Source of the DNA: Anisodus tanguticus
Lineage: Eukaryota > Streptophyta > Magnoliopsida > Solanales > Solanaceae
Assembly (NCBI GenBank): GCA_034509755.1
Contig: CM067543.1
Coordinates: 55,918,653 to 55,982,652, forward strand
DNA length: 64,000 nt
Reading direction: 5' to 3'
Every line of letters begins with the position of its first letter. The first letter of the stretch is position 1. Of the stretch, positions 53,200 through 64,000 are shown one piece after another. A program made the translations under genes and the position numbers. Below the pieces are notes generated by a model. It ran no database searches and was not told the origin of the DNA. It worked only from the letters and a program-made list of their open reading frames with translations.

Positions 53200-53830
53200 A
53201 TCGAAAGGATAAACAACAAAGATTACAACAACAAGTTGTCAATCTCTTGATCTTAAATTGGAACTTCAAATCTGTATCTTGTATTCAGAAATACAAGAAC
53301 ATGAACTGCGACACTTGTGGCTTGTGGAACCGCTGAGAATCCGAACGGTAAGAATCCTTTGAGATTCAAGTTCACACCTGAAACACATAGCAACCAATTA
53401 GTTAATCACAACACCATCGGCTGAGTCGAGAGATGTCTCTCTGTCTTTAAGACAAGATTACACCCGTGTATAGACTTTACGGAAGTGTGGACAATAGTCT
53501 CCCAAGATAAAACATCAAACTATCAAAGTGTAAAATATAATTTATTGTTGTTCATACTAATTGACAAAAAGAATTTCACTTACGAGCCCAGTCCTGGAGG
53601 CGCCGCGGCCCTTCTCGGCTCCGCAACCCTTTTCCGACCTGTACCATCTTACACTTCACACAATCCTTCCTGCATTTACCAACGTGGAACACTTGTTATT
53701 TAGTTAATAACCGTCCATCATTCTATGTCTCAAACATTTCACTTACGTACTAATCTCTTTCATTAGCGAAATTTATGATATTTGACACTAAGATTGCACG
53801 TGTGTGGAGATGACATTTCTGACGAACGGG
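53200..53830. repeat. dispersed repeat, copy A (related to 56518-57310)
   Basis: Shared phrases with copy B are CGAAAGGATAAAC near the left end, GGCTGAGTCGAGAGATG, CTCTCTGTCTTTAAGACAAG, CAATAGTCTC-CAAGATAAAAC, and on the right TCTCTTTCATT, CGAAATTTATGA and TTGCACGTGTG. A GC-rich patch (GGAGGCGCCGCGGCCCTTC) lies at about 53600. The size and layout suggest a solo LTR or a non-autonomous element, but the type was not established. Confidence 0.55.
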
Positions 53831-54065
53831 GTCCCAATTGTTTGAGTCATAAATAATAGGATAAACTTAATTTCACATTAGTAAATTTTTAAGAGAGAAA
53901 CACATAACTAAGATGAATCCGAAGAATACTTATTGTGCACCAAAGAGAGTATCTTTTAACCAAACGCAACATGGCACCTGATTTCTACTCCAAAAAAGAC
54001 CAACGCAATACCCGCGAAGCTGAAAGTAGTCCTGCGTGTTACGTTTAAACTTGTACTTTAATTTA

Positions 54066-54340
54066 CTCCCTCCATCTCAAAATACTTATGATATTTTTTA
54101 TTTAAGAAAGCATTTATAAAAATAACATTTTAACTATTTTAGCCTCTTAACATATTTCATCGTGTAATCTCTTCTCAATAAATATTTACTCCATCAATGA
54201 TAGAACATCTTAAATATTGCTAATTAATACAAAGGTAAAATAAAAAAAACTACTTAATTTTATTTTGGTTAAATAAATGATAAGTATTTTGAAACAAATA
54301 TTTTTAATAAGGACGACAAGTATTTTGTGGCACGGGGAAT
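54066..54340. mobile_element. Stowaway-like MITE, worn
   Basis: The left end CTCCCTCCATCTCAAAATAC follows TA (54064-54065). Near 54310-54340 the right end, GACAAGTATTTTGTGGCACG then GGGAAT, is a worn complement. The right boundary is approximate. Confidence 0.55.
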
Positions 54341-55079
54341 AATTATTATGCTTTAATTGTTTCTTTATATAGATGTGAATAAATTGACCACTGTAGGCAA
54401 TTTATTGTTGTTCAATACTAATTGACAAAAAGATTTATGATGCTATTAAATGATGTTCAGCTAGTAGTACAATATCTACAAGTTTGGCAGCCGTTCCTCA
54501 TCAATAAAACTAACAACATCTTAATTGTTGCAAAGTAAATTTAACCATTTTGGATTCCCTCGTTTTTTCATTTTTTTTACCCGTTCAACACTCATTAGTA
54601 TGGAAGATTATTAGGAAGGACCCAAATTTTAGTAAAAAAACTGTATGTTCCAATTGAGAAACTCCTCAAACGCAATAGCCCACTATAAAAATTGGTATTG
54701 CTTTTGCTCAAAAACTGTAACTCTCTGAATATATTTCTCAAGTACTAGTAGATCAAAGATTGTTGTGGGATAAACATGAATTATTCGCTCCTAATTAGAA
54801 GTTTTAAGTTTGAGCTTTGGTATTAAGAAAAAATCAGGTAATGACCTAGCGTACTCCCCCCCCCCCTTAAATGTGCCTCACGTGACACGAATTCGAATTG
54901 ATCAGGCTTCTAAATAAATATCGAATACCAGGTGAGAAACAAATAACAAAGAAATTGTGAGATGAATTGATATTTTTACAATTCCTAATTATATATGTTG
55001 TTCATGCTATTCGAGGTGATCAAGTTATATCAAGAAATAACATATTTTTGTTCTATATGGCATCTAAGGGTGTGTTCTG
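54341..55079. other. intergenic, nothing recognised
   Basis: It includes a C homopolymer near 54857 and no credible gene. Confidence 0.4.
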
Positions 55080-55544
55080 GGGGTGCCTAGTAGTCAATAA
55101 AGTGGGTTGATTATAAGGTGACGGTTTTTGGGTAAAGCCTCTAAAGCCTAGGCTTTAGGCCCCTCATTTTTTGGGGCCTCATTTTTATCAACATAGGTTA
55201 TATATATTTTTTTATGAAAAACTATAAAGTACTTTGAACTTTTTGTTATTAAAAAAACAGTTAACTAATTGATTGAAAAAAAATTCATAAGTCAGTAAGT
55301 AACATATATATAGTACTACAAATATTCAAGAGATAATGGTTAAAAATACACTTCAAGTATCACTTTTTTTTTTACTTTTTAATCTGAACTATTAGGTGTG
55401 AGAGTTTCCTACATAAAATATCTTAGTAAAACACTCTTCAACTATCAGTTGTTCACTTTTCCACCTGATAGTTGTGACAAAAAAAGTTAAGGCCCCTCGT
55501 TGAAGTTTGACTTTAGTCCCCCAATAGTATTGAGCCGCCCCTGT
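55080..55544. repeat. composite of a GGCCCCTC-type repeat and a half copy of the 63259 element
   Basis: The left edge has AAGCCTAGGCTTTAGGCCCC and TTTTGGGGCCTC; the right edge has AAGGCCCCTCGTTGAAGTTT and TTGAGCCGCCCCTG, forming imperfect inverted ends. Inside (about 55338-55475), AAAAATACACTTCAAGTATC, CTATTAGGTGTGAGAGTTTC and CAACTATCAGTTGTTCACTT match one arm of the Mutator-like element at 63259-63652. One element is probably nested in the other. Confidence 0.5.
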
Positions 55545-55690
55545 GTGAGGTCTCATGTTCAAATCAAGCGGGGAGACAAAAACATTAGCCAAGTAATTTT
55601 TTCCCATTTGTTTAAGTTTTGATGGACAAAGTTATTTGATACATGTGGAAAACTGCATGTAAACTATGAAATTAATTAAGGTGAACATAA
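55545..55690 (+). mobile_element. SolS-like SINE, partial
   Basis: The segment GAGGTCTCATGTTCAAATCA is a good tRNA-type B-box region. AAACATTAGCC, TTTTTTCCCATTTGTTTAAG and TTGATGGACAAAGTTATTTG follow the family order. The 3' end is diverged, and the 5' end abuts the preceding composite repeat. Confidence 0.6.
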
Positions 55691-55974
55691 ATTTGTTCGC
55701 CCGTCAAAATAATTGTCTGCATATGTAGAGGAAAAGGATGATGACTCTAGTGGATGCACTAATATATCATATTCTCAAGTACTAATTTAAGATCCACTTC
55801 TTTGAGGGCTTCTGCATAAATTTCGTCCTATTATTTTTAAGAGTGATGATTTAATTAACCTCTACTATTTTGCTGCAAGTGAAAATAATTAATAAGAAAT
55901 GAATTAATGAATATTAAATTACTTATATAATTAGAACTAGTATTACCATATGATTACTATAAAGTATTAGCGAA

Positions 55975-56150
55975 TATTAACCTTATATTTTGTAATTATG
56001 ATAGATGTATATTTAAGGTAACTTATGATTCTTATTGTATTAGGAATCGACCATTTAAGATAAGTTAGGATTCGTACTGTATTAGGAATCAACCTTTATA
56101 CAATTATATATATTGTGAATAATGAAAGGAATCCCAAAGGGAAATTATTC
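55975..56150 (+). repeat. LTR-like fragment, family of 12041-12180
   Basis: TTATATTTTGTAATTATGAT, GATTCTTATTGTATTAGGAA, CAATTATATATATTGTGAAT and AATGAAAGGAATCCCAAAGG parallel the block at 12041. Here a ~45 bp piece with GTATTAGGAATC is duplicated in tandem. It is probably a solo or truncated copia-type LTR. Confidence 0.5.
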
Positions 56151-56517
56151 TAACAAAGATTGATTACAGCACATTAATTTGTCAGCACGTAGATATTTTG
56201 AAGTCTTAAAATTTAGTTTGGTCAGAAATTAAGAAGCTGCCGGTAGCTGTATCCTTCAAAAAACCAAACTTCTAAGTTCTAACTAGCTAGTTCCCCTCAT
56301 TAGTTGACAATATTGTATTCATAAACAAAGTCACCATTGACATATGTACAAATTTTAGGCAAGAAATAAATAGGCTATAAGTAGATCGGTTGCTATTGCT
56401 ATAAAGGTTGATCACTTTTAGTTAGACGGAAAGAGGTATTAATGCAGATTTCTTCTTGTCGGATATAATTGTTGGAATTAAAGTAGTATGGGAAGTAAAT
56501 AAATATTATTAAGTGTT

Positions 56518-57310
56518 CGAAAGGATAAACAAACAACTAATATTATAATTGCCGCAAGCTTGTTGAGTCTTGAATGTTGATAACCTGAAATCAAGAAATA
56601 CTAAATCTGAATTGTTACAACTGTGGCTGAGTCGAGAGATGACTCTCTGTCTTTAAGACAAGATTGCCCCGTATATATGCTTTTACATTAGCGGGCAATA
56701 GTCTCTCAAGATAAAACAACAACTAATCAACACTACAAAGCAAATAAGTTGATTCTGACGAAGAAAACAAACACGAAACGACTTGCTGAAGAATGAAAAA
56801 TTTAGAGGAAAAGGAAGGAAGAGTTTCTGTTTTCTGCTTTTTACAGTTTTTCGCACATTGTAAAACTTTTCAGAAGTTTAATGTCATAAACTGTTGGCTT
56901 TCTGGCTGCTGACCACCATTACCAAACTGTAAATACTAAACAGTTTGGAGTCCAAAAGATAATATCAGAAGTAGCCCAGAAGCCCATGACCCGAGCCCGG
57001 ATCGGCGGCGGCGCGCGTGTGGGGCTAGCCTCAAACCCAAGCACATCTAGGTCCTCCCTCCTTCAAACACATGGTTACCCCTTGGGGTCCCAAACCTTTA
57101 TCCATTTTTTAGGCTTATAAAGAGAACAATTCTTCATTTTTTCACCGATGTGGTAGATTTGTCCCACACCATATTTCCATGCCTCAAACACCTTACTTTG
57201 TGGACCAATATCTCTTTCATTTCTTAACGAAATTTGACGATCTTTGGCCCTACGGTCATCTACTCACTTAGTAGATTATGCACGTGTGAAGAGACAAAGC
57301 CTCCAACATG
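56518..57310. repeat. dispersed repeat, copy B (related to 53200-53830)
   Basis: It shares GGCTGAGTCGAGAGATGACT, CTCTGTCTTTAAGACAAGAT and the right-hand TCTCTTTCATTTCTTAACGA, TTATGCACGTGTGAAGAGAC with copy A. It adds a GC-rich patch (CCCGGATCGGCGGCGGCGCG at ~56997) and AGGCTTATAAAGAGAACAAT with a TATAAA box at 57116, a possible LTR promoter. Copy B is longer and less deleted than copy A. Confidence 0.55.
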
Positions 57311-57540
57311 CGTAACCCTAGTATTTAAGTTATTAAATATGGGTGGACGCAACCTCCCACCAAAGACAAATTTCTAACACTAATAATATAAATATTTTTT
57401 ATATAAATTGTTATAGCAAGTTTACTGTACTTTCCCATCGCCTCATTCTATTTTCAGTTACAACATTTATTTGCAGGACTAGTCCCTTGATTTTAGGCGC
57501 ATGGCTTGCTTCTCTCTCGACGCACGATAACTAATCTACG

Positions 57541-58484
57541 CCGGCCATGGGGAAGAGAGAATGCATACCATCTCTGAAAGCTCAGGAAGCACAGGCAATG
57601 GCGAAGCAAGCCCAATCTTAACGGGCACAAAAGAATAAGCATAAAGTCAGAGAAATTGAAGAAGTAAGTCGAGAAATAGGAGAGGGCAGGCTATCGAGAG
57701 ATTTGGAGGGAGCTACACTTCGGGGATGATGATTTTCTTGCGGCCATGCTGGTTGGTGTTTAAAAATTAAAGTACTTCATTTAATTTAAAAACTACTTAT
57801 TATTTCATATTTTTCTACATCTTAGGGTTTGTCGATATTACATCCGCCGAAGCCACCCACTCAGAAGCATGCTCAGGAGCCTTTCGAGCCACAAGTTAGA
57901 TTTTGTATAAAACTTAATTTTATTCAATATAATTTGAATATTACTTTAACTTAAAAAAAATTAAATTTACCTTTTAAGATTTATTTGGACCTCGGACAGG
58001 ACATCGCTCCAGCTTTAGCCATTCAGGATTTCATTCATGAGACTACTTCAGATCCTACATCAGACCCCTCTCATGAGCTTGTCGACACACAAGTTTAATT
58101 TTTAACAAAAGTTAATGTATTCAATATAAATTAAAATTAATACTAATTATTTATATGTTTTTTCAGCTTCATCCTTCGGCGTGTGTGGTCCCGTCTCCTG
58201 ATGAGGACTATGATGTTGATTATTATTACCATATTGATTCCAATAGATTGGCTCCGATCATTCCAATTAGAGACGGTCACAAGCACGTTATGCTTCAGAC
58301 TCCGAAAAAGGGCAAGGAAAAAATGGTGGCGTATGATCATGGCTTAGAGCATCCTGCTACTAAGAGGAAGATAGGGGATGGGGACAATGGTGAGGGTGGT
58401 CGGGATGACATTAGCCTTAGGCCTAAGGTTACTCTAAAGTCTACTGCATGTGGGATTCATTTACGGTTGTGTAAATGTAATTAA
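57541..58484 (+). pseudogene. exon-like fragments, unrecognised, possibly transposon-captured
   Basis: Three coding-like patches are separated by AT-rich spacers with splice-like borders. They are 57546-57700 (CCATGGGGAAGAGAGAATGC, with a TAA near 57618), 57840-57895 (encoding HPPKPPTQKHAQEPFEP) and 57985-58100. Then comes 58155-58484, an open frame with DEDYDVDYYYHIDSNRLAPI, an RDGHKHVMLQTPKKGKEKM stretch and TACGIHLRLCKC. The acidic YDVDYYY and Lys-rich tail remind me of tails on plant-mobile-domain (MAIN-like) transposon proteins, but I cannot prove it. No catalytic motif is seen. Confidence 0.35.
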
Positions 58485-59095
58485 GTTGTATAGTTTAAGT
58501 TAATATTATTTTTTTGCATATCAATTTCTTAATGATAATTAGTTATCTTTGTCTTTATTAGCGTTTATTACCAACTCGTGTGACATCCTTAATTAATTAT
58601 AATTTTTTTTGACATATTCGAAATAAAGTTATGCCTTAACTAAAAAATAACACGCTTAAATTAAAATCCTAAAAAGTAAAATACTTAAACCTAATGATAA
58701 CAAGTTTCCAAATAAAACTTACTTCGGACACTTTACAACCCCTAAAACGACAATTCGAACTATTAGGTATCCTTGATATATTTAGCCTACATCATTGTTC
58801 GCACAAAAAATATCAAGTTCTATATAAAATATTGACGTTCCCGAAATTTTGAGATATGATTAATCTTTGGCCAAAGTATGAAAAAGTGAATTTCATGCTT
58901 TGAAAAAAAAGACCAAGTGTTGATAAATGTATAGCATCACCTTTAATGCAATAATTTGTTGCGTTAAATGAGTTATCTGCGCCGTTACAGTTAACTCCTT
59001 TCAACTCCTTTAACGCCACAAATTGTTGTGTTAAAGGTACTTTGTATAATTTTCTATGGGGTAGTTTGGTTGCTTTTTTTTAGTCATTTAAGTTC
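58485..59095. other. intergenic, nothing recognised
   Basis: AT-rich sequence with a small inverted pair (TGCGTTAAATGAGTT / AACTCCTTTAACGCCAC) around 58960-59020. No gene is seen. Confidence 0.4.
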
Positions 59096-59177
59096 CAGAC
59101 ATGTAAGGTCTCTGTACATCCTACCTTCCTCAGACCCCACTTGTGGGAATACACTAGGTATGTTGTTGTTGTGTCAC
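59096..59177 (+). mobile_element. short RTE/TTG-tail fragment
   Basis: GTAAGGTCTCTGTACATCCT, CCTCAGACCCCACTTGTGGG and ACACTAGGTATGTTGTTGTT match the 3' end of RTE LINEs. It is 5'-truncated; no target duplication is resolved. Confidence 0.7.
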
Positions 59178-60724
59178 TGATTCAATCAAAATATGAGAAT
59201 AGCCATTTATTAGGAAAACAATGAATTTTTATAGTGCACGACACGAGTCCGAATTAGTTGGGGCCTCAATACAGATATATATATCGAAACATTGAGCGGG
59301 AAACCAACAAATCTAAAAAAAGACTCATCATTTAATTTTGCGAATTCCGCCAAACTCTAGACAAATGCAGGTAGATAACATGCGTCTCTTTTCCCTTTTT
59401 TTTGTATTTTTATACACACAAGTTCACTTTACCCCCCTAACATTTAAGGGTTGGGAAACGATACCCCTTTCACATATTGAATGGGAACGACAATCTCCCT
59501 CACTATATTTTCCGACAAAAATTATTAATTATTGAATAATAATAAAAGTCCGAGTAATCTCTTTTTTGAGGGAATATTTTGGCGCTATTATTTTCCATTT
59601 TTTATCGCTTTATTCTTGTAAAACTCTATTTGCACAAATCACTTTAAAAAATTAGCAAAATCTTCACTTTGTCGCTTGCAAAACCTAAGTGATATCTAAT
59701 GAGGACAAACTTTTGAAGGTGAGTATTCTTTAATATTAAAGTTTTTTTACTCCATATTAATGGCTTAAAGCTTTGTATTTGTGCATAGATTCCTTGAATT
59801 TGCATCTAGTATGTTGGTTGATTAATAGTTCAAATTGTGAGGGATCGTATAGTTTTCTGATTAAGTCTTGTAACAATTAAGACCTTTGATACTTATAGTT
59901 ATTTAAGACATCTTTGTTTTAAAACAAATTACATGGTCATTGAGTTTGCACCTATGCTAAAAATTTGTATATTTGTATGCTGCTTAAGAAACTGAGACGA
60001 AGCACAACACATTATATGCATTGCATCAGAGTGCACATATATGTGAATTGGAAGGGAGAAAAGGACTACATGAATAGAAAAACAGTAGGATGTCTCGAGG
60101 TAAACGGCGATCAGATCTCTTAGTCGATCAAACATTACTTGTTGTTTGCTTCTATGAGGTCGCCGTTTGATATTCCGCAGAAAGATGTCTTATATGATTT
60201 GATAACATGTAGTTAAAAAGCGTAAATTTGAGTTCAATTATTGTTTGTTTTGTACATTTGTGGTTATTACTATTTTTTTTTGGGGGGGGGGGGGTTGTTG
60301 TTGTTGGATTTATATTAGTGGGTTTTGACTTATTGAAATAAAAGCTTAAGATTAGAGGTTGGATTAAATAGCAGAGACTTATGAGGTTTGATAAAATGTA
60401 GCTAAAAGGGGTAATTTGAGTTCAATTGTTGCAATTTTGTGCATTTTGTGGTTATTAGCATTCTTGTTAATATGCATTATTTTTATTTGATTCTTGTTTG
60501 AGCTAAGATTATCATTTGTGGAATGAAATTTATTTACAGATTATTTCAAATAGTTTATATATATTATTTTCAAAGGAATAGGTTAATGGGACAATAATAA
60601 GAATCATATATTTTTATATTTTAATTCTAGAAAGAAAGAGAAAAAAAGATTTTTATTTAAAAATAAATAATTCTCACCGAAAAATATAATGAGAGGGCTT
60701 GTCGTTCTCATTCAATACGTGGAA
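59178..60724. other. intergenic, little recognised
   Basis: It contains a G homopolymer (about 60284-60294) followed by TTGTTGTTG, a T-rich stretch near 60270, and a short frame at 60090-60170 starting MSRGKRRSDLLVDQTLLVVC that stops soon. I saw no supported gene. Confidence 0.4.
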
Positions 60725-61611
60725 TAGACATGTCCAACGGGTCGGGGACCCGCCCGGCCCAGCCTGACTAGACCCGAAAAATCCAGGGCCAGGGTCGGCT
60801 TATAGCTGACCCGCGAGCCACCCGACCCGAAAAAATGGGGACCCGATCTTATGTAGCGTCGGGCCAGGTTCAGAATATTTTACCCGTCTGACCCGGCCTG
60901 ACCCCGACCCGACCCCGACCCGCGTGTTTTTTAATATAATTTATATTATTTTTCCTTCATTAATATTTATTTTGTACTTATATATATTTTTGCCATTAAT
61001 ATTTAAGTGATATAATGCATGTTTTTATAATATATGTATTGCTTTAATCTACATTGAGCTCGACATAAAATAAGATAAAAACGGTAGCTGATTATTAATT
61101 TTATGTTTATATTATTAGTCGTTCTGTTAATATCACGGAAGCATAATGTAGGGAGAGAAAGTAGTTGTAAATTGGTGAAACTTTAAATGGTCATAACTCT
61201 ACGCTCGAATGTCCGTTTTACCCGATTTTTTTTTATTTTGCATATTTTTTCGAGACGGGCCCGCCAAACTTTGCACAACCAATTTTTAGAAAAACGTCCA
61301 TTTTCCCAATCAATTTGTGTTTCCCCCCAAATCGATTTCTAGTTTTCTTTAGTAAACATCTCACGATACACAATAGATTTCAACGTCGAAAATTCATGAT
61401 AGTGTAGGTGTGAATGTCAATTTCAGTTTTGAAAATTCAATTAAAAAAAATCCTCGACCCGACCCGGCCCGCCAAATTCCGTCCCCCCTTCCGACGGGTC
61501 AGGGTCAAGGTCGGAATTTTTTTTTAAAAATAGGGTCAGGATCGGGCAAGCAGGAAAAAAAAGTCACACAATCCGGCCCTAACCCGACCCATCCCAGCTT
61601 TGGACAGGTCT
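60725..61611. mobile_element. hAT-like element with GGGTCGGG-rich ends and 8 bp target duplication
   Basis: The left end TAGACATGTCCAACGGGTCG and the reverse complement of the right end, TAGACCTGTCCAAAGCTGGG, are terminal inverted repeats. ACGTGGAA at 60717-60724 and at 61612-61619 is an 8 bp duplication (one base of overlap with the terminus is ambiguous). Sub-terminal stretches rich in CCCGACCCG (60770-60920, 61455-61600) contrast with the AT-rich centre. No transposase is present. Length is 887 bp. Confidence 0.75.
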
Positions 61612-61883
61612 ACGTGGAAGTGATATCGTTTCCCTACCCTTAATTGTTTGGGTGTAAAGTGGAATTAACTCAATAAAAGGCATTTCACAAATGGAGGAGG
61701 TCTCTTCTGTCCGTCCATTTGTCTGATAAGATCTCAATGTTTACACTAATAAAGTATTGATTCGGTGTGTATCAACTTTATGTAGCTACTATTAATTAAG
61801 ATATGTTGATGATTCAATTTATTAATGTGCTCGTGACATAATTATATCCAAGAAGGTAAAATTTGGCCAGTGTTCAGATCTAA
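61612..61883. other. short intergenic spacer
   Basis: Nothing recognised between the two MITE-like elements. Confidence 0.4.
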
Positions 61884-63022
61884 GGACTCATTTGTTTGCA
61901 TTTAATAGAGATATGAATCTTAATCATTCAGATTATATTTATTTTGAAGGTATGAATCTTACTCATTCAGATTCATCCCATTAAATTTATTTATTTTCTT
62001 TTCTTATGAAACCTCTTAATGAATTTGAATGGATCTGAATGAATCATATCTGTAACAGAGTCTTCACACCATTCAGATTCATTTAAAATAACATTTTTAT
62101 TTACAAACCTTTCACGACTTCTCTTCTAAGAAACAATTTCACGCCTCTACCTATCTTTTCTCAACCAAATATTATCAAGAACTCTTGTAGCCACAAATAT
62201 CAATTGACTAACTGTAACAACAAAAACATTTCTTGAATTTTTTTTTGAATTTCTCAAAAAAAATTGAAATCATATGTATCTTTGCTCAGTTCATGATTTA
62301 TTTTGCATCAAAAAATTAAACATGAGTGAATCAATCTTCTCAGTAAAACCTCTACTTTCATTTCTCAATCTTTGAAAGAAAGAAAAAACGCTCAGAATAA
62401 TGTTTCTCGAGACAATAACAATGAATTGAAAAAAAAAACTTGAATACTAAAAAATCCTCTTAGCAAATTTGAAACTAAATTCATAATATCAAGCTTCAAG
62501 AATCAACAAAGAACGCTCATAAATTGTGTTAAGCATTAAAAAAAATCCTCATTTTTATCTTATTTTAACAAAATTTCTTACTAGAAAACATCCTGTAGGA
62601 TTTAGTCATAACAAAATTACTTTCAGTTGATAAAGAAAGGTTTACCATTTTAATAATAAGCACATAGCCTTTAAAATTTCATGTTACCTTATTACAATGA
62701 TTTTTTATATTGATGCATAAATTTTATTTGTATTTCAGATAGTTCAAATTTTATATTTATAGAAAACAAAAAATGAGATAGTTCAAATTTTTAATCAAAT
62801 ATAAATAATCAAAATATCATTTTTATCAAAAAATAAATTTATTTTGCTAAAATGAGATTTTTATAATATTTTATAGATATTGTAGTTAATTTCATATGCA
62901 CATTTAGATTTTGAAAAGAAATAACCTTAATCATTCCGTATTTAGATCTAGAGACGATATCTTAATATTCAGATGTGTATTCAGATTCAGACGTCATAAT
63001 CTTAATGGAAACAAATGAGGCC
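61884..63022. mobile_element. Tourist/PIF-Harbinger-like element, 1.14 kb, TAA duplication
   Basis: The left terminus GGACTCATTTGTTTGCATTT and the reverse complement of the right terminus, GGCCTCATTTGTTTCCATTA, are inverted repeats. They are flanked by TAA (61881-61883, 63023-63025). Sub-terminal GAATCTTAATCATTCAGATT and the complementary right-hand ATTCAGATTCAGACG motifs extend the fold-back. The interior is AT-rich and non-coding. Confidence 0.75.
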
Positions 63023-63258
63023 TAAGTCAATTAATGATCAGTATGGTAATATTTCGCATTCAGCATACTTATATTCTGAACTTGCCTCTTCACTAATGGA
63101 ATGTTGGGTCCATTTAGGTAATGGTTGCTCTAATAACGTCATTTGCTTCTTCAATTATATTTAAGATGGTTGTTTAAATAAATTGGATATGATGAAGCTG
63201 GTCCTGTGGATTAATTAAGTATAGGATCTATCTTTCATCCAGAAGTAGATTATAAATA

Positions 63259-63652
63259 GAGATAGGGGTAAAAAAACACATCAAATATCATTTTTTTTAG
63301 TTACCTATCTTAACTATCATGTGTGAAAGTTTTATATCTCAACTAGTTAGGGAAACACACTCAAACTATCATTTATTCACTTTTCCTACCTGATAGTTGA
63401 TGTAGGAAAAGTGAACAAATGATAGTTTAAGTGTGTTTTGCAAACTATTTTATATCTCAACTAGTTAGGGAAACACACTCAAACTATCATTTATTCACTT
63501 TTCCTACCTGATAGTTGATGTAGGAAAAGTGAACAAATGATAGTTTAAGTGTGTTTTGCAAACTAGTTGGTGTAGGAAACTCTCACACCTTATAGTTCAG
63601 ATAGAAAACTAAAAAAAAATGATAGTTAAGGTGTATTTTTATCCTTTATCTC
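63259..63652. mobile_element. Mutator-like fold-back MITE with 9 bp target duplication
   Basis: The ends GAGATAGGGGTAAAAAAACA and (reverse complement) GAGATAAAGGATAAAAATAC are inverted repeats that extend through TTAACTATCAT and GTGTGAAAGTTT / GTGTGAGAGTTT. TTATAAATA lies on both sides (63250-63258, 63653-63661), and a 9 bp duplication is typical of Mutator elements. Inside, a ~119 bp palindromic unit is duplicated in tandem, apparently exactly. Confidence 0.8.
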
Positions 63653-63661
63653 TTATAAATA

Positions 63662-64000
63662 AGCATACAACAAACAAAGGTCTCATATAGTGAAACATAA
63701 ATCAGCTATTGGAAAGTGAAAGTTACGTTGTCCATGATAAATAATCAATTACGTATGAATATAAATAAGCATAATGGAATGTAAAATTCGTGCAAGCCAA
63801 GGTATAGAATTGGAATTTATGAATAAGAAATAACAGAACTGGTTAGCTATTAGCAGAAATAATATAAATATCATATTTTCTTCATATATACTTTTAGACA
63901 TGGATAGAAAAGATTGGAGAGATATGATTCCTTGACAAGAAAAAAAAATTATGTGAAGACGCTTGACTACTGAATAGAGTACAATATTTTAGAAATTAAA
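63662..64000. other. right edge, nothing recognised
   Basis: AT-rich sequence without a gene or a definable repeat. Confidence 0.4.

Noticed and set aside
60090..60175. Short frame MSRGKRRSDLLVDQ as an exon
   Set aside because: It ends in a stop after 30 codons, shows no neighbouring exon, and matches no family I know.

Overview
The window is nuclear DNA from a flowering plant, almost certainly a member of the Solanaceae. The reasons are AT-rich intergenic DNA, intron-rich genes with GT-AG splice sites, several RTE-clade LINE copies ending in TTG repeats, Au-like and SolS-like tRNA-derived SINEs, Stowaway, Tourist and hAT MITEs, and Ty3/gypsy and Ty1/copia remnants. The genus cannot be fixed from the sequence alone.

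Four protein-coding genes look intact. (1) RPL35, encoding ribosomal protein uL29, 123 aa, + strand, four exons, 14720-18493. (2) A pectate-lyase-like gene, 335 aa, - strand, five exons, 25492 down to 19993. (3) A plant coiled-coil protein of unknown function, 722 aa, - strand, 18 exons, 44015 down to 29699. (4) A single-exon ABCG half-transporter of the suberin-associated type, 725 aa, - strand, 50448 down to 48271. I built the exon models by hand from splice sites. All junctions are GT-AG, and the three spliced reading frames close exactly.

The most interesting item is inside the 3.1 kb second intron of RPL35. A ~600 bp block is repeated there, and each of four copies carries a ~150 nt module with the architecture of an H/ACA snoRNA: hairpin, H box ANANNA, hairpin, ACA, then three nucleotides. 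The lower stems pair over 7 bp in copies 1 and 3 (copy 1 with one G-U pair), while copies 2 and 4 each have one mismatch. A 95 bp tandem duplication adds an extra second hairpin. I read this as an intron-hosted snoRNA cluster that grew by tandem duplication in a ribosomal-protein gene.

Layout. 1-3170: 5' part of a decayed minus-strand Ty3/gypsy element (gag with stops, PBS, LTR). 3.2-5.8 kb: AT-rich DNA with a degenerate short repeat. 5.85-9.1 kb: remnant of an Athila/LARD-like element. 9.39-9.52 kb: piece of plastid 23S rRNA. 10.4-11.4 kb: ~85 bp palindromic repeat array. 12.6-14.4 kb: repeats and a Tourist-like element. 14.5-25.5 kb: RPL35 and pectate lyase, convergent. 26-27.7 kb: RTE LINE next to a copia remnant. 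29.7-44.0 kb: the coiled-coil gene, its introns loaded with LINE, SINE and MITE insertions. 44.3-46.6 kb: an RTE LINE about 320 bp upstream of that gene's ATG. 48.3-50.4 kb: ABCG. 50.5-64 kb: repeat-rich intergenic DNA with MITEs whose target-site duplications are still legible. No tRNA gene or CRISPR array was found.
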